Source: Rhea pennata
Lineage: Eukaryota > Chordata > Aves > Rheiformes > Rheidae
Reading direction: 5' to 3'
Length of the DNA: 64,000 nucleotides
Assembly (NCBI RefSeq): GCF_028389875.1
Contig: NW_026907680.1
Coordinates: 1,364,001-1,428,000, forward strand
The translations under genes were made by a program, and so were the position numbers. Below, in pieces: positions 27,401 through 37,939 of the stretch. The stretch's first letter is position 1. Each line of letters opens with the position of its first letter. Under the pieces are notes generated by a model that saw nothing but the letters and a program-made list of their open reading frames with translations, did no database searches and was not told the origin of the DNA.

Positions 27401-29919
27401 TACAGGCAGATGGCCAGAAACACTGGCAGGCTTCTGTCAAGGGCAAGAGCCAAGAGGCTGATGCAGGAGAGCAGTTGTTGCCTAGTGGAGAAGTCAAGGG
27501 AGGCAAGCAGAGGTCTTCTGCACCAGAAAGCCCAGGCTGAATGACACGGCTGCACTGGAGACCTGGGCAAAGGCCCTGGCTTGCAATGACTTTGTCTGTG
27601 ACAAACCCCGAGAGTCTTCTGCAACTTGAGGAGCAGCTGTTGGATGCACTGCCCCACAATCCCAAACATGGCCAGAGGAGGCCTGGAGACAAATGGGATC
27701 CTAACACAAAGACCCCAAGGAAAGGCTGACTTTATGGAAGACTTCTGGAGGAAGCCTAGCAGGAAAGAACTCCCAGGACCCAGCAGTGGGGGGAAAGCGG
27801 TTGCTTTGGACTTGGCCAGGCTTGCAAAGGGGTGAGAAGGAGAGCTGTGGAAAAAGGCAGACTTACATCCAGAAGAGCTTTGAGCAGCTGTGGGGAGGCA
27901 TTCAGCCTGCACAGAAAGCCTCTGTAAAACCACATTGTCACCTCTTTGCCTTCAATGAGAAGCACGCCAATGCCCTTGAAAAGAAGGGCCACGTTCTTCC
28001 CATTGGCCAGGCAGCAAGACAGAAGGTACACGGTCTCCTCCACGCAGGCCGCCACTGTTTTCCAAGGCACGGAGATGGCCACGGCTACGTGAGGATACTT
28101 GAGGGTCTCAGCTTTCCTGCGCCCTAGGCAACAAGCAAAGAGCAGCACAGTCACGGATGGAGCCCTTCAGCAGGCTCCCACACAGTGCTGGGCGCCTGAA
28201 GGTCTTGCGGCAGCACAGAGCTGCAGAGCTCTCTGCTTTAACCCCCACAAAAGCCCCCACAGGAGGCTCCTGTCAGCCCTCCCTGGCCCAAATTCAAAGC
28301 ACTCTGCAGCCTCCTGGGACAAGGCTACCGCAGGGCTTCCTTCCCTGCACAGACACCAAGAGCGAGCCCTGGCCACCTCCTGGGAGCGGGAGGCAGGAGG
28401 GCAGGCCAAGCAGAGCAGCAAGGGGGCCAGCTGCCAGCAGAAGGCAGTGCACAGAGGAATGGTGCCGGCACTCAGGCCATGCCAGCTTTGACGAGCCTTA
28501 GCTGTGCCATGTCACGCTGGCTCCAAAGGAGGAGGAAAACACATGGGCTGCACAACAGCCTTCCACGCTGCCTCTTAATCCATCGGTGTTAGGAAGCAAT
28601 AGGAAGGACTTGTCCTTTTGAGCAGACAGCTGCTGTGGCATCAACGGGGAACAACAGTGGCAACTACACGGCACTGGAAGCAGCAGCCACAAAAGCCCCA
28701 CTATGGAGCCACGCGTTCGAGCCAGTGCAAGAGAGAGACACACCGAGAGACTCTCGTTGGATTCTGCATTATAATGTTGTGACAATCAAAACACCCTGAA
28801 GCTCTGCTCAGCACCCGGGGCAGCAAGTCTCAATTTCTAACAGCCCCTGGGAAACAGCAGAGAGCCACAGCCCCGCGATGTCCCCAGGGGAAGCCGAGGT
28901 TTCAGTCTGCCTTCTTACCAGCAACAGAGGCCTCCTCATGGCTGAGGCCATGAAGATCCACAAGGTTGCTTGAGAGGCGAAATGCGGGTCTCTGAACAGT
29001 CAGAGGACTTTTCTTGCCAGCAACGACTTGTTTTGTAGCAACACTGAAGGTGCCAAGGGGAATAATTCTCACATCCTGCAGCCAGAGAAGTAGAGAGAAG
29101 CCTTAGAAGCATGGGAGACAGACAAAGAGAGAGTTGTTCTCAAAGCATGGCCACGGTGCTAGGTGCCCTGCCCATGGCTGGCATGCAAAGGGGCAAGACA
29201 GAGCCTTCTGGAAAGCTTGGCGGAAGCCCTGGAGAACTCCCTGAGAAGGCCATTCCCCATAGTTTCCTCCCCCTCCTCCTCAGCCTCCAAAGGCAACGTT
29301 GCCACCCCTCCAGCACACGAAGAAAAGGCTTTCCCAGAACGGCTCCCTTTCTGGCCTTGCACTCTGCCAGGATCTCCAGAGAGGGCCCAGAAAGCCTCCC
29401 ACCCTTCCAGCAACCGCAGCTGCACTGCACATTGGGCACCTCCCTTTTGGGAGAAGTCGGTCTGGGGCACAGCTGTCATTTGCAGCATGCTTCTGCAGGG
29501 GGGTTGCTTCTGCTTGGAGAGGAGGGGCAGGACTATTGCGGCCCATGGCCCCGAGGGGTCAGTGCTGCTGCCAGCATGGGTATGGGAGGGGAGGGAGAGG
29601 ATGGCACATCCACCTTGTTCAGCACCAGCTTCTCCTGGATGTAGTTGGAGACACCCTCCCAGATGGGCACGGCCACTGCAAAGCAAGGCAAAGACACGTC
29701 ATGCCCCCTGCACCACAAGGCACCATCAGCAGAGGACCCTTGGGGCACCCCAAGACCGCCCAGGCTCCCCACAGCCCCTGGGCATCTACAGCCCATCTTG
29801 GTGCTCAGCCTCTCGACAGCAATCCTGGGCAAGGAGGTCGCGAAGGCCTTACCCCGCGGGGGAATGATGGGCACCCGCTGCTCACGCTGCGTGGCGCGGC
29901 CAGCATCCCGGAGCTCCAT
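17611..29919 (-). CDS. CCDC81-like: CCDC81-like protein, spacer copy 1 (multi-exon)
   Basis: Exons in transcript order: start exon 29,919-29,853, then 29,675-29,614, 29,075-28,919, 28,123-27,867, 27,221-27,136, 26,413-26,316, 26,032-25,927 and 25,386-25,121. Further exons lie in the 1.6 kb array, then 19,409-19,146 and the last exon 18,450-17,611 (TAA at 17,611). The phases of the first eight join without a break, strong support for a real gene. IWEGVSNYIQEKLVLNK, VQRPAFRLSSNLVDLHGL and the ISVPWKT...VALLFKGIGVLLIEGKE block match the two HU-like domains of CCDC81, a centrosome-associated family. The rest is a charged linker (VEEGTVEEEP, LFGHFEEDGKEG). The exact exon set through the array is unresolved. 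Confidence 0.75.
17660..18420 (-). repeat. Coding minisatellite (Ser/Gly-rich)
   Basis: Degenerate short units built on a CACTGCCGCTG-type core on the plus strand, with a higher-order repeat of about 120 bases (CACTTGGTCTGACAGTGGGG at 18,029 and 18,149). All three minus-strand frames and two plus-strand frames are open for long stretches because of the composition. Confidence 0.88.
18451..19145 (-). other. Intron before the last CCDC81-like exon
   Basis: No exon is placed with confidence. A CTCTGCAG acceptor near 18,976 is followed by a short open block also present in copy 2 (about 58,438). Confidence 0.4.
19146..19409 (-). CDS. CCDC81-like: CCDC81-like penultimate exon, copy 1
   Basis: 264 bases (88 codons), phase 0 at both ends, acceptor ATTGCCAAG, donor GTATGTGG. 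Acidic product: EEHVESSGVDLEVGHIAQCG, QKIVQYQLGEDKQVTLKV, CLEEEEEGLDSQEG. Copy 2 (58,607-58,870) has the same length with few changes, all in frame. It could belong to a separate downstream gene if the array exons are not spliced through. Confidence 0.6.
20685..20770 (-). CDS. Array exon A, unit 1
   Basis: 86 bases, product MLEMRDSILAATKA..., homologous to the exon after the second HU-like domain (27,136-27,221, MPEMRHSVLASTQTA). Open, phase 0 in and phase 2 out. Confidence 0.55.
22351..22436 (-). CDS. Array exon A, unit 2
   Basis: 86 bases, product MKIHRDSILTATKAAPIV, the same splice pattern as the other copies. Confidence 0.55.
23943..24028 (-). CDS. Array exon A, unit 3
   Basis: 86 bases, product MLEMRDSVLKASQRSETEAP, the same splice pattern. 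The five exon A copies in the window all have exactly this length. Confidence 0.55.
25121..26413 (-). CDS. CCDC81-like: CCDC81-like charged-linker exons
   Basis: Three exons: 26,413-26,316 (RRPSVGAVKPTWEEEKGLDV), 26,032-25,927 (EHVSGQRLLQRERQPESK, VEEGTVEEEP) and 25,386-25,121 (EQQAREGVAMAQAALRGKDE, LPRKLVLGGHTAEATG). Each is framed by consensus sites and joins the next in phase. The 3' boundary of the last is less sure, because an internal GTAAGT present in spacer copy 2 is ATGAGT here. Confidence 0.65.
27136..27221 (-). CDS. CCDC81-like: Array-type exon A following the HU-domain exons
   Basis: 86 bases, MPEMRHSVLASTQTAASLIH. Follows exon 4 in phase and precedes 26,316-26,413 in phase. This is the likely ancestor of the array copies. 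Confidence 0.65.
27867..28123 (-). CDS. CCDC81-like: CCDC81-like exon 4 (second HU-like domain)
   Basis: 257 bases, acceptor TTGCCTAG, donor GTAAGT. Encodes VAVAISVPWKTVAACVEETV, VALLFKGIGVLLIEGKEV and LNASPQLLKALLD, the most family-specific part of the gene. Confidence 0.85.
28919..29075 (-). CDS. CCDC81-like: CCDC81-like exon 3
   Basis: 157 bases between GGCTGCAG and GTAAGAAG. Encodes DVRIIPLGTFSVATK and VQRPAFRLSSNLVDLHGL, typical of the first HU-like domain of CCDC81. Confidence 0.85.
29614..29675 (-). CDS. CCDC81-like: CCDC81-like exon 2 (start of first HU-like domain)
   Basis: 62 bases, acceptor TTTGCAG, donor GTGGAT. Encodes VAVPIWEGVSNYIQEKLVLNK. Joins in phase to the start exon 29,853-29,919 (MELRDAGRATQREQRVPIIP). 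Confidence 0.8.
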
Positions 29920-30260
29920 GTCCGTGCCGGGCGCTCTGGCTTGGCCGCGCAGTGGGAGGGTCCCTGCAAAGGCTTCCTGGCCGCTCGGCTGCTCCTGCTG
30001 CGCCCTTCAGCACAGCCCCGCGCTGCCCCGGGCTCCCGTCGCCAGCTCCCGCTGGGGCTCGTCGGCTCCTGGCAGCACAGCGGTGCCCAGAGCAGCCCCA
30101 GCGCCTGCGCTGCGGTGGGCTGTGCGGGACGAGTGGGGAGGGTGCGTGGGCGGGCGGGAGAGGGCAGCGGTGGCTGTGACCCAGCAGGGATGTCCCCTGT
30201 GACGCCAGCCCATGTCACAGAGGGGACCGGGACCCCCGGGGCCCCCGGCCAGGGCTGGCC
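29920..30260 (-). promoter_or_regulatory. GC-rich 5' flank of the CCDC81-like gene
   Basis: CpG-containing, GC-rich stretch directly upstream of the start exon, with GGGCGGG-type boxes near 30,150. No TATA box is obvious. Absent from spacer copy 2. Confidence 0.45.
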
Positions 30261-32430
30261 CTGCAGTGGGGAGGGGCTGCACGGGGCACTTGTGGGGCTG
30301 CCGTGACCCCCGCACTGGGGAGGTCCTGGGGCAGGGATAACCCCACCGGGGGACCGGCTGGGCTGGGTGCTGCGGCTGCACTCAGCCAGGCCATGGCCCC
30401 ATGCGGGAAACCTGGCTGCGAGGGGAGGGGGGCAGTGGGGCACTGCACCAGCCTCCACCCATGGCGACACAGCACAGGCTGCGGCTCCTGCTGCCCCCAG
30501 TGCAAGGAAGTGCTGAGAACGGACCGATGGCAGGGAAACCTCCAGCAAGGCCTTGGCAGGCAGCAAAGCCCTGGCTCAGTGCCGAAGGAGAAGTTTCTTC
30601 CTGCCAGGCGTGGGCAGCTGGTGCATCCTGCCTCTGGGAATGTCCCCCAGAGCCCCCAGATGATGCCACACACGGGTCTGTGTCTCTCCACATTGCCCAG
30701 GGAGAGCTCGCAGGCACTTGCGCATGCCCTGGATCACCTCTGGCATCTCTGGTGTCACCCAGTGTTTCCACGGCAGCAGCTGACTCCCACCTTCCACCAC
30801 CTTGGACTGGAAATGGGAGGGGGGACAAGGAGCTCGCACACTTCTGTGCACCTCTTTTGGGCACACGGCAGCTTAAGCAGGATGAATCCCACAACCGTCC
30901 TGGGGGTTGGTGGCGTGCATGTGATGGAGGTGTCTGCCCCACCACCTGGAGGGCTTCTCCCCAAAGAAATGAGGGGCCCAGGCTGACTCAGCTCACTCAC
31001 TCCCCGAAGCCTGGGGAAATGACTTCCCTGCTGGGTGCAGGAGCAGCTCCTCTGCCAGGAGCCGCAGTGCTGAGGGCACTGCCTGCCCGTGCTGAGCTGA
31101 GCTGAGACAAAACGGAGGGAAGCTCCGGACGCTCAGGAGGGAGGCAGCAGCTGAGAGCTCCTTCTGGCAGAAATGGGCAGAGCCCTTCCAGTGGGAAGTC
31201 TCTGGCTGCAGGGCAGTGCTGCTGAGCTGCTCGCGGTGTCCTGGAGACCTCGCGCAGGTGATGGTTGAGGCCATCTTTCCAGAGAGCTCTCTCGATGGAG
31301 CAGCTGGTGCTTTAGGGCAGGGACTTGCTGCCACAGTGTCCGAGGGACAGGGCGGCATGGCTCCCTTCTGCCGGGGAGGGTGTAGGGCTGTGCGAGCAGG
31401 GCGTGCGTGCAGCCAGGTGTGCCCAGGGCTGTGGCTGAGAGCAGTGTCCTGGGAGGTCAGGGTGCCCAGGGCCATGCCTCTGCCACCTGCGATGGTCAGC
31501 ACTCAGCCCGCCTGGGCAACTGCCTGCAGCGCTGCGTGGAGAAGCCATGGTGGGAAGTAGCAGCCCACAGAAGGGCAGGATCTTGCTGTCCCAGATCAGA
31601 GGCTGTGTGGGGCAAGGCTGCTCAGAGCTGCTGCTCAGCCCCAGGAGCTTGCCCGGAGGAAAGTCAAGGCAGGGACCACTCCACAGGGAAGGAGGTTTCC
31701 CCAGTGTTGGCTTTCTGTTCCACGCTGTTGTTTTGGGGGAAGGGAAAAGGAGGTGCCAAGGCTGGAGAAGAGCTGGAGACTGGGGAGGCTGCTGAGGGGT
31801 CAGCAGGTCTGTGGGGAAGCTCACAAAGTGCTTTTGCCCCTGCTCTGCCCACGCACAGCAGCAGCAGCAGCAGCAGCTCTGCTGGCCCCAGGAGCCTTTG
31901 TGGCAGCTGCTCCTTGGCACCTGCCAAGAGGTGGGTGCCCCAAGGCAGTGCCCTGCTGCCGGGAGGGCTCTCTGGGGCACAGCGAAGTGCCCCAGAAGTG
32001 GGCTGGGGTCTGTTGGCTAAGGCAGGCAATGGACGCAGGAGAGGGCATTTGGTGCTGGCAGGAAAAGCAGCAGGCGGTGGAGCCATGGTGCGAGAAGGGG
32101 AGGAAGGCAGAACAGAAGTGCGGTGGGAGGGAGAATTAGGGAATTTAGCTCTCTTCTCCTCCATTGCAGATGTTTTCCTCCCAGAAAACCCCACATGGCC
32201 TCTGCCAGCCCGCAGAGCCTTTGCCCCACAGGCCCCAGGGCCAGGCCAGGCACTGCCTTCTCTGCAGACAGACCTCTGGCTTAGGAGAGAGTCTGATTCC
32301 AACAAGATGTTACTCCAGCCTAGGCCTCTCTTGCAAAGGCTGGAGCAGCAGCAAGTACACGGAGGTTCTGCTTGCAAACTGCAGCTCACTAAGTGCTTGA
32401 GGTCAGTGTTCCGAGAGCTGCTGGTGCTTC
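30261..32430. other. Spacer 3' portion, no gene recognised
   Basis: Only 31,352 onward is shared with copy 2. A minus-strand open frame of 241 codons (31,664-32,389) and its 347-codon counterpart in copy 2 are Pro/Ser/Ala-rich, differ by frameshifts and match nothing I know. A (CAG)n run sits at about 31,857-31,877. Confidence 0.5.
31857..31877 (+). repeat. CAG trinucleotide repeat, copy 1
   Basis: Seven CAG units in a row. The copy 2 counterpart at 63,188 has fewer. Confidence 0.9.
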
Positions 32431-34081
32431 AGCACAGTCTTTCTAGCACAGGCTGGAACAGCAGCAAGTAGGTGCAGAACAGCCAAAAATGCACTGATTG
32501 CCCCAACAGGGTCTTCTTCCAGCAGCCTGTGGCCTGGGAGCTTCCTCAGCCAGAGGCAGGAGACACAAAGCCTTTGTCCGCTTGGTCCTTCCAGAAGCGC
32601 ACCCCCACCTTGGGCTGAAAGCACACCGTCAATGTGTGGCAGGGCCAGATGCGGCTCCTTGCTTGGCTTCTCTCTTCCTCTTCAAAGCACTTCTGCTGGG
32701 CTTCTTTTCACCTCTGAAGGGCAAGGAGATGCGGCTTTCAGCGACCTCTCTCTTGCCTCTCCTTCCTGACCAAGAGCTGTTAGCTCACAGCCTGCCCCGG
32801 TGCATGCAAAGTTCAGATGTGGTCATTTACTCCCCAAGAGGCCTTACTCCTCCTGCAGCAAATACCCTCTGGCACTTTATTGCCCAGCCATTCCCTGTGC
32901 TTTGGTCCTTCTGTAGCTCTTATTTGGGGAGCCTATAACATGGAGAGGAATGAGAGGTTCTGGTTTTGGTTTGTTTGAAAAGATTGATCCCTACCAGAAG
33001 CAAGCAAGGCAGAAAGACATCTTGGGCTAGCTTTTTCCTCCAGACCACGTTTGTCACAGCAGAGAGTCAGCTGCCCGTATGGGAGCATGATTTGGATCGG
33101 AAAAGGGTGCGGGAACTCCTCATCACAAAGGCCTTAAGCCATACTGGGGAGCCAAAGTCCTCAGCGAAAGCCCACAATTTTCTCAGCCTGGTCTTCAAGT
33201 ACGACCTCAGAACACAAGTGGGCCTCTTGGCATGCTGGGCTGCCACCTTCAGCAGGAGCTCTCCTGGATGGGCTGAGTTCTTGCTTTTCTCTTTACTCAT
33301 ACAATTTCAAGAAGAAAACAAGAACTCCCCACCAGTGTCCCCGGCCACACTGAGATGACTGTGGCTCCTAATGGCTCCATTCGCACAAGGGCACAGGAAG
33401 AGTCTGCATAGGTATTGTCAGAGAAGGAAAGCTCCTCAGATCCACTGGAGATGTGGGCCTTCCACTCGTGTATGCAGTGTGCTTCCCAGGCTCTGACAAA
33501 GGAAAGGTATGGGCGGAGGAGGAGGGCAAACTGGTTCCTCTGGAGTCCCTGCTTTGTGACAGGACCTATTTCAAAGCACGGAGATCATCAGAGAGGTCCT
33601 TTTTGCTCCAGGATCTTTTCCTCACCCAGCACTGTGATTTGTTTCTCTACAGCTTTCAACATTTGCTGGCGTGTCCACAAACCTATTGCCTAACACTAGC
33701 ATTTTTGAATGTCATCCCGTGCTGACTGGCAGCAATGTCATTTATTGGCTTCTGAGACTTTATCTGATTGTGCTCGATGCAGGAAGACACTGAGGGTCTT
33801 CTTGGTTGGCTTACATAGTCCTGTAGAGGAGTTTCCCTGGAAAAAAAGGAAGTTTCGACAGGGCAAGTGGTACCCGTGTGTGTGTTTGTGTATGCATATA
33901 CATCTCCATCGAGAAGGCTCAGCAGAAAGCGGCTAAAAGATTTGTCCTCCATAAAACTGCCTTTCTGAGCTGTGAAGGAAAATGGGATGCTTGGAGACAG
34001 GAGTCCAACCTGCAGGAGTCCAGGTTGGGCAGTGGTGTAAGTAGATATGGTCGGTGGGTTTTCTGAAAACGTGTGGGGCAT
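32430..34081 (+). other. Inner arm segment, right: exon-like fragments only
   Basis: Partner of 13,985-15,640. Includes the 67-base exon candidate at 33,440-33,506 and the block at about 33,041-33,210 after a CCTCCAG acceptor. Nothing is identifiable with confidence. Confidence 0.4.
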
Positions 34082-34395
34082 ATCACAGAATCACAGAATG
34101 GGTAAGGTTTGAAGGGACCTCAGGGGATCATCTAGTCCTACCTCCCTGCTCAGGCAGGGTCACCTCGACCATGTTAGACAGGGTTGCATCCGGGCAGGGT
34201 CTGAATCTCTCCAGAGGAGGAGACTCTACAATGTCTCTGGGAAACCTCTCCCAGTGCTCGGTCACTCTCACAGGAAAGAAATTCCTCCTCATATTGAGGC
34301 GGAGCTTCCGCTGGTTCAGTTTGTGCCCGTTGCCTCTTGTCCTGTTGCGTGGCACTAGTGAAAAGAGTTCGGCCCCATCCCTTTGACGAGGATAT
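34082..34395 (-). mobile_element. CR1 LINE 3' end, right arm
   Basis: Reverse-complement partner of 13,672-13,984, with the octamer end (CACAGAATCACAGAAT) at 34,084. Confidence 0.92.
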
Positions 34396-34626
34396 CCAGT
34401 GGAATTTCCTTCACTCTCTTTCAAGAGCCCGTTGAGTGATAATCAAACACAAAAAATCAAATGTCTTCCTCTGTGTGGGCCCCTTTCATTTTGAGTTCCT
34501 CTGAGGGCTTTACCTCTCTCTACATTTTTGCACTCTCCAGTCCCATGTACTATTTATTTCCACAAACGCTTTGGGCTACGTGTGCTGAAAAACTAACACT
34601 GGGGTTTTTTTTTCCCCCTCTCCCAG

Positions 34627-34801
34627 GTGCAGGTGAAGTTGGAAGTACATGTGTTGGCCTCCACGCATCTACTGAAGGATCTGCAGCAAATGCCACTTTC
34701 CAGGGCAATACAGAGGGATTGTGATATTCTGAGCAGAAAGGATGTGACCGGCACAAAATACAATGCAATGCTGGTGAAAAATATTTGCTTTACACAGCAC
34801 G
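34627..34801 (+). CDS. Putative internal exon of an unrecognised gene, right arm
   Basis: Partner of 13,262-13,442, two codons shorter, with the same acceptor and donor and an open frame. Candidate upstream exons on the same strand are at about 33,440-33,506 (GDVGLPLVYAVCFPGSDKGK between CAG and GTATGG) and about 33,915-34,034 (KAQQKAAKRFVLHKTAFLSC). Product unknown. Confidence 0.45.
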
Positions 34802-35337
34802 GTAATGGTTTCCCACTAAGTGGTCTGGCTGTGAGAAATCCTTGCCGCAGGCTGAACCTAAACTCCAAGGGGTTTCAAAAACTGCCAGGCACATGGCACT
34901 TCCCTCTAACAAGCCTGCAGGGATACGGAGCTTGTCTGGCACCGTAAAGTCCATGTCCCTTCTCGTGCGAGTAACCAACTGGCTAACCTTTCTTCTGCAG
35001 CTTGATGGAGCTGCCTAAGTATTTTGTATGGAAGCACACGTGTGGTCTTGCTCCAGTCAGGCGCTGCCTTTTAGCCAAAGCAGTCCCTCTGCTCCCTTCC
35101 ATTCTCTTCCTGCTACAGACATGTAGCATTTTCAGCGTTCTCTTAGCACTGAGCACATTGCTCCTGGATCTGTTCTGTGACCCCTACTTCAGTCCTCATG
35201 CACTGGAAAACCCTCCAGTGCAGCCCAGCATGGCCACTGGCAGGCACAAGGCTTTGATGCTGAGTGTGAGGGCACTTGTGCCTTGCTCCTGGGAGCCTCG
35301 CAGCAGGAAAATGGTGTCAGTGCTGACAGGGAGGTGA
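34802..35337 (+). other. Exon-like open block, right arm (unassigned gene)
   Basis: Contains the partner (35,002-35,337) of the left-arm 111-codon frame, preceded by the acceptor TTTCTTCTGCAG at about 35,000. Not recognised. Confidence 0.35.
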
Positions 35338-35499
35338 TTCCAGCCCCACCCACCTGGAAGCCAGGAGGAGGAACCTTGCTGCTGCTTCTGCTAGTGAGCT
35401 CACTTGGGCCTCAAGACCTGAGAGGCCACCAGTGGCCACAAGGCTGCTGTTAGTGCCTGGCTGGACACAACCAGCCTGAGGAATCAGCAGGGGTGTTGA

Positions 35500-36032
35500 T
35501 GTTAGAGAAATACTATGGGAAAAACCTTGCAAATAGTTAACAAGACTCAAGGACACGGGGGAGAGAAAAACAGTACTGCAAAGGATAACCAGCTCCGGCT
35601 AAGTAACCTTGATGAAACCACAACGCTTTGAAGATTGCGAGGGGTAGATAAGACAAACACAGCAGAATAACCCAGAAGTGACCTCAGGTTCATTAAGGCT
35701 TATTAACATATTAAACTTCACACCCCTAAATGAATAATGAGATGGAAATGACATGATAATGATGTTACCGCCTCTTCTTCACTTCCTATGCTAATTAACA
35801 AGAATGTGAAAGCGCAAGTAACGAAACTGTAACCAATAGGAAAACTTGCATGAAGTACTCTTTGAAAAGCGTGTATAAACAAAGAATGAGAGGGGGAGGA
35901 GGTGTGCTAGCTCTGTGGATTTACCACCTAGCCCCCATCTCTGCGCAGAAATGAAATCAACAAATATCTCGACCCTTTGTGTCTATTGGTTGCTTGCACA
36001 CCGGGTAACAGAACCCAGATTTTGGGACAACA
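35500..36032 (+). repeat. 5' LTR, right-arm provirus
   Basis: 533 bases starting TGTTAGAGAAA and ending GGGACAACA. Partner of 12,011-12,563, slightly shorter owing to small deletions (for example near 35,818). Confidence 0.9.
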
Positions 36033-36035
36033 GTT

Positions 36036-36052
36036 TGGCAACCCAGGTGGGA
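36036..36052 (+). other. Retroviral primer-binding site, right provirus
   Basis: TGGCAACCCAGGTGGGA, three bases after the LTR. It differs by two positions from the left-arm site. Tentatively of the tRNA-Arg type. Confidence 0.55.
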
Positions 36053-36421
36053 CTTGCCAGAAGGCCTTGCCCGGATCATCTTGCCGTTCCCGACAGCGGA
36101 CTGGATCGGATCGAGCTCCAGGATGCACCGACCTGTTGATCGGGGAGTCCTCTGACCTCCCTCCGAAGTTGGGATGACAAGAGGCTCAAAGGTGCAACGC
36201 CAACCAGAGATATATGTGCCAGGGCGAAAGAGGGGTGAATCTTTGGATTGGTGAGTATCAAATTTACTTACTTACGTGGAAGACTATGTTGAATTACGTC
36301 GCACGTAGACGCTCGGCAAAGGTTGCCTTTATTGACCAGAGGGGTCAGAGCGGAGTGCGCACAAAGGTACGGGAAAAAAGTTATTTCTAAGTAATAAGGT
36401 TGGTATTTCTCGGTAATTAAC

Positions 36422-37893
36422 ATGGGATCAAGCCAATCCACGATTCCTCCCTGTAGCCCTTTGGGTTGTATTTTGAAACACTAGAATATTTTTGGAGGAG
36501 ATCGGATGACAAAAAAAAGAAAGAAAAGATGTTGTAATCAATGGTGGCCAATGTATAAGCTGGAATGTGATGAGCAATGACCAAAAAATGGGACCTTGAA
36601 CTATAACACTATATTACAGTTACTGCTGTTTTGTTGCCGGAAGGGGAAGTGGGATGAAATACCCTATGTGGAGGCTTTTGTGTCGCTATATAGGGAAGCA
36701 GAAATTCAGAGGGAATGTGAACCTATAAGTAAGGAGGAATCTGTAATGATTGCAGTAGGAAAGAAGGAAGAGAGCGGGTATTGTGCTAACAGACAAATTC
36801 TGAATGGAGAGGAGCAGGAGGATGTACAGCTACTGACAGTGCCCCCCTCTTGTGGAAACGATTCCACCGCAGTTGAAGCATCGGCCCCCCCGCTAGAAAG
36901 CCAAGAGTCCAGCCCTATTTCTGGCCGAACTAGGAGACGGAAACAACCTGTTCTACAGGCTCCTTTGAGACAAGTAGTGGGACCAGAAGGGCTGCCAGTA
37001 TTTGTACATGTTCCTTTTACAACCTCGGATTTACTAAACTGGAAGCAGTCTATTGGATCATATAGGGAAAATCCTGAGAAGCTGCATCAGCTTTTGGAGA
37101 CTATTATGATAACTCATAATCCTAACTGGGGAGATGTGCAGGCGCTGTTGAATGCTTTCCTGACGGGAGAAGAAAGGAGGCTGGTAATTGCTAAGGCAAA
37201 AGAAGAGGGTGAGAGAAGGGACAGAAAGGGGGAACCTGAGGTCTATTTACGCACCAGAAAGGATCCAGAGTGGGATCCAAATAGGAGTGGGGGTAGGGAG
37301 CTATTGAGGCAGTATCAACAGCTAATCTTATACGGGTTTCGGTACAGAGTTCCGAAACCAAAGAACGCATCAAAACTGTATGAGCAAGGGCCTGAAGAAA
37401 ATCCCTCGGCCTTTTATGAAAGATTATGCGAAAGAGCCAGAAAATGGACAGACCTGGATCCAAATGAGGAAGCGAATCAAAGGCTGTTTAATATGCTCTT
37501 CATTGGCCAGTCAGCTCAGGATATTAGAAAGAAGCTGCAGAAGGTAGATGGAGCTGGGGGAATGTCTATTCCACAGCTGATAGAAATAGCGTATAAGGTA
37601 CAGAATAATCGAGATGAAAAGAGAACAAGAGAAATCGAATGAAACTGCAGGCTTCTCTCCTGGCAGCTGTCCAGAGGAATGAATCCCAAGGCAGGGGCAG
37701 GGGAAGCAGGAGAGGTAACAGAGGAGGAAGAGGTGGAAGGGGAGGGAGGCCAGGAGGAGGCCTCCCTAGACCCACTTTGGGTCCAAATCAATGTGCAGTT
37801 TGTAGACAGGAAGGGCACTGGAAAGATGAATGTCCAAATCAAAGAAGGATAACAAAGCTACAGAGCCCAGCAAACACCGACCTAATTATGTGA
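36422..37893 (+). pseudogene. gag: gag remnant, right provirus
   Basis: Same gene as 10,122-11,620. It shares the early in-frame TAG with the left copy and has an extra TGA near 36,578. From about 36,596 one frame stays open for 348 codons through matrix, linker and capsid, and the zinc knuckle follows in a shifted frame (37,639-37,893). A 6-base in-frame deletion relative to the left copy lies near 37,384. Confidence 0.85.
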
Positions 37894-37939
37894 GAGGAGT
37901 CAGATATGGAATGAAGGGGACCGGGGGAGAAAATCAGAA

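Larger units (their letters stand above)
16467..32680 (+). repeat. Spacer copy 1 (long form), directly repeated at 56,661
   Basis: The central spacer plus the first bases of the right arm recur in the same orientation at 56,661-64,000. Matching starts inside a CR1 element (CTGTGCAGTG at 16,467 and 56,661). It runs through the CCDC81-like 3' exons, the tandem array and the sequence around 31,350-32,430. Copy 1 is longer because it has four array units instead of two, an expanded last exon, and the segment 25,830-31,350, which copy 2 lacks completely. Confidence 0.9.

Noticed and set aside
31664..32389. Minus-strand frames of 241 codons here and 347 codons at 62,669-63,712
   Set aside because: Pro/Ala/Ser-rich, of different length with shifted frames between copies, and with no recognisable domain.
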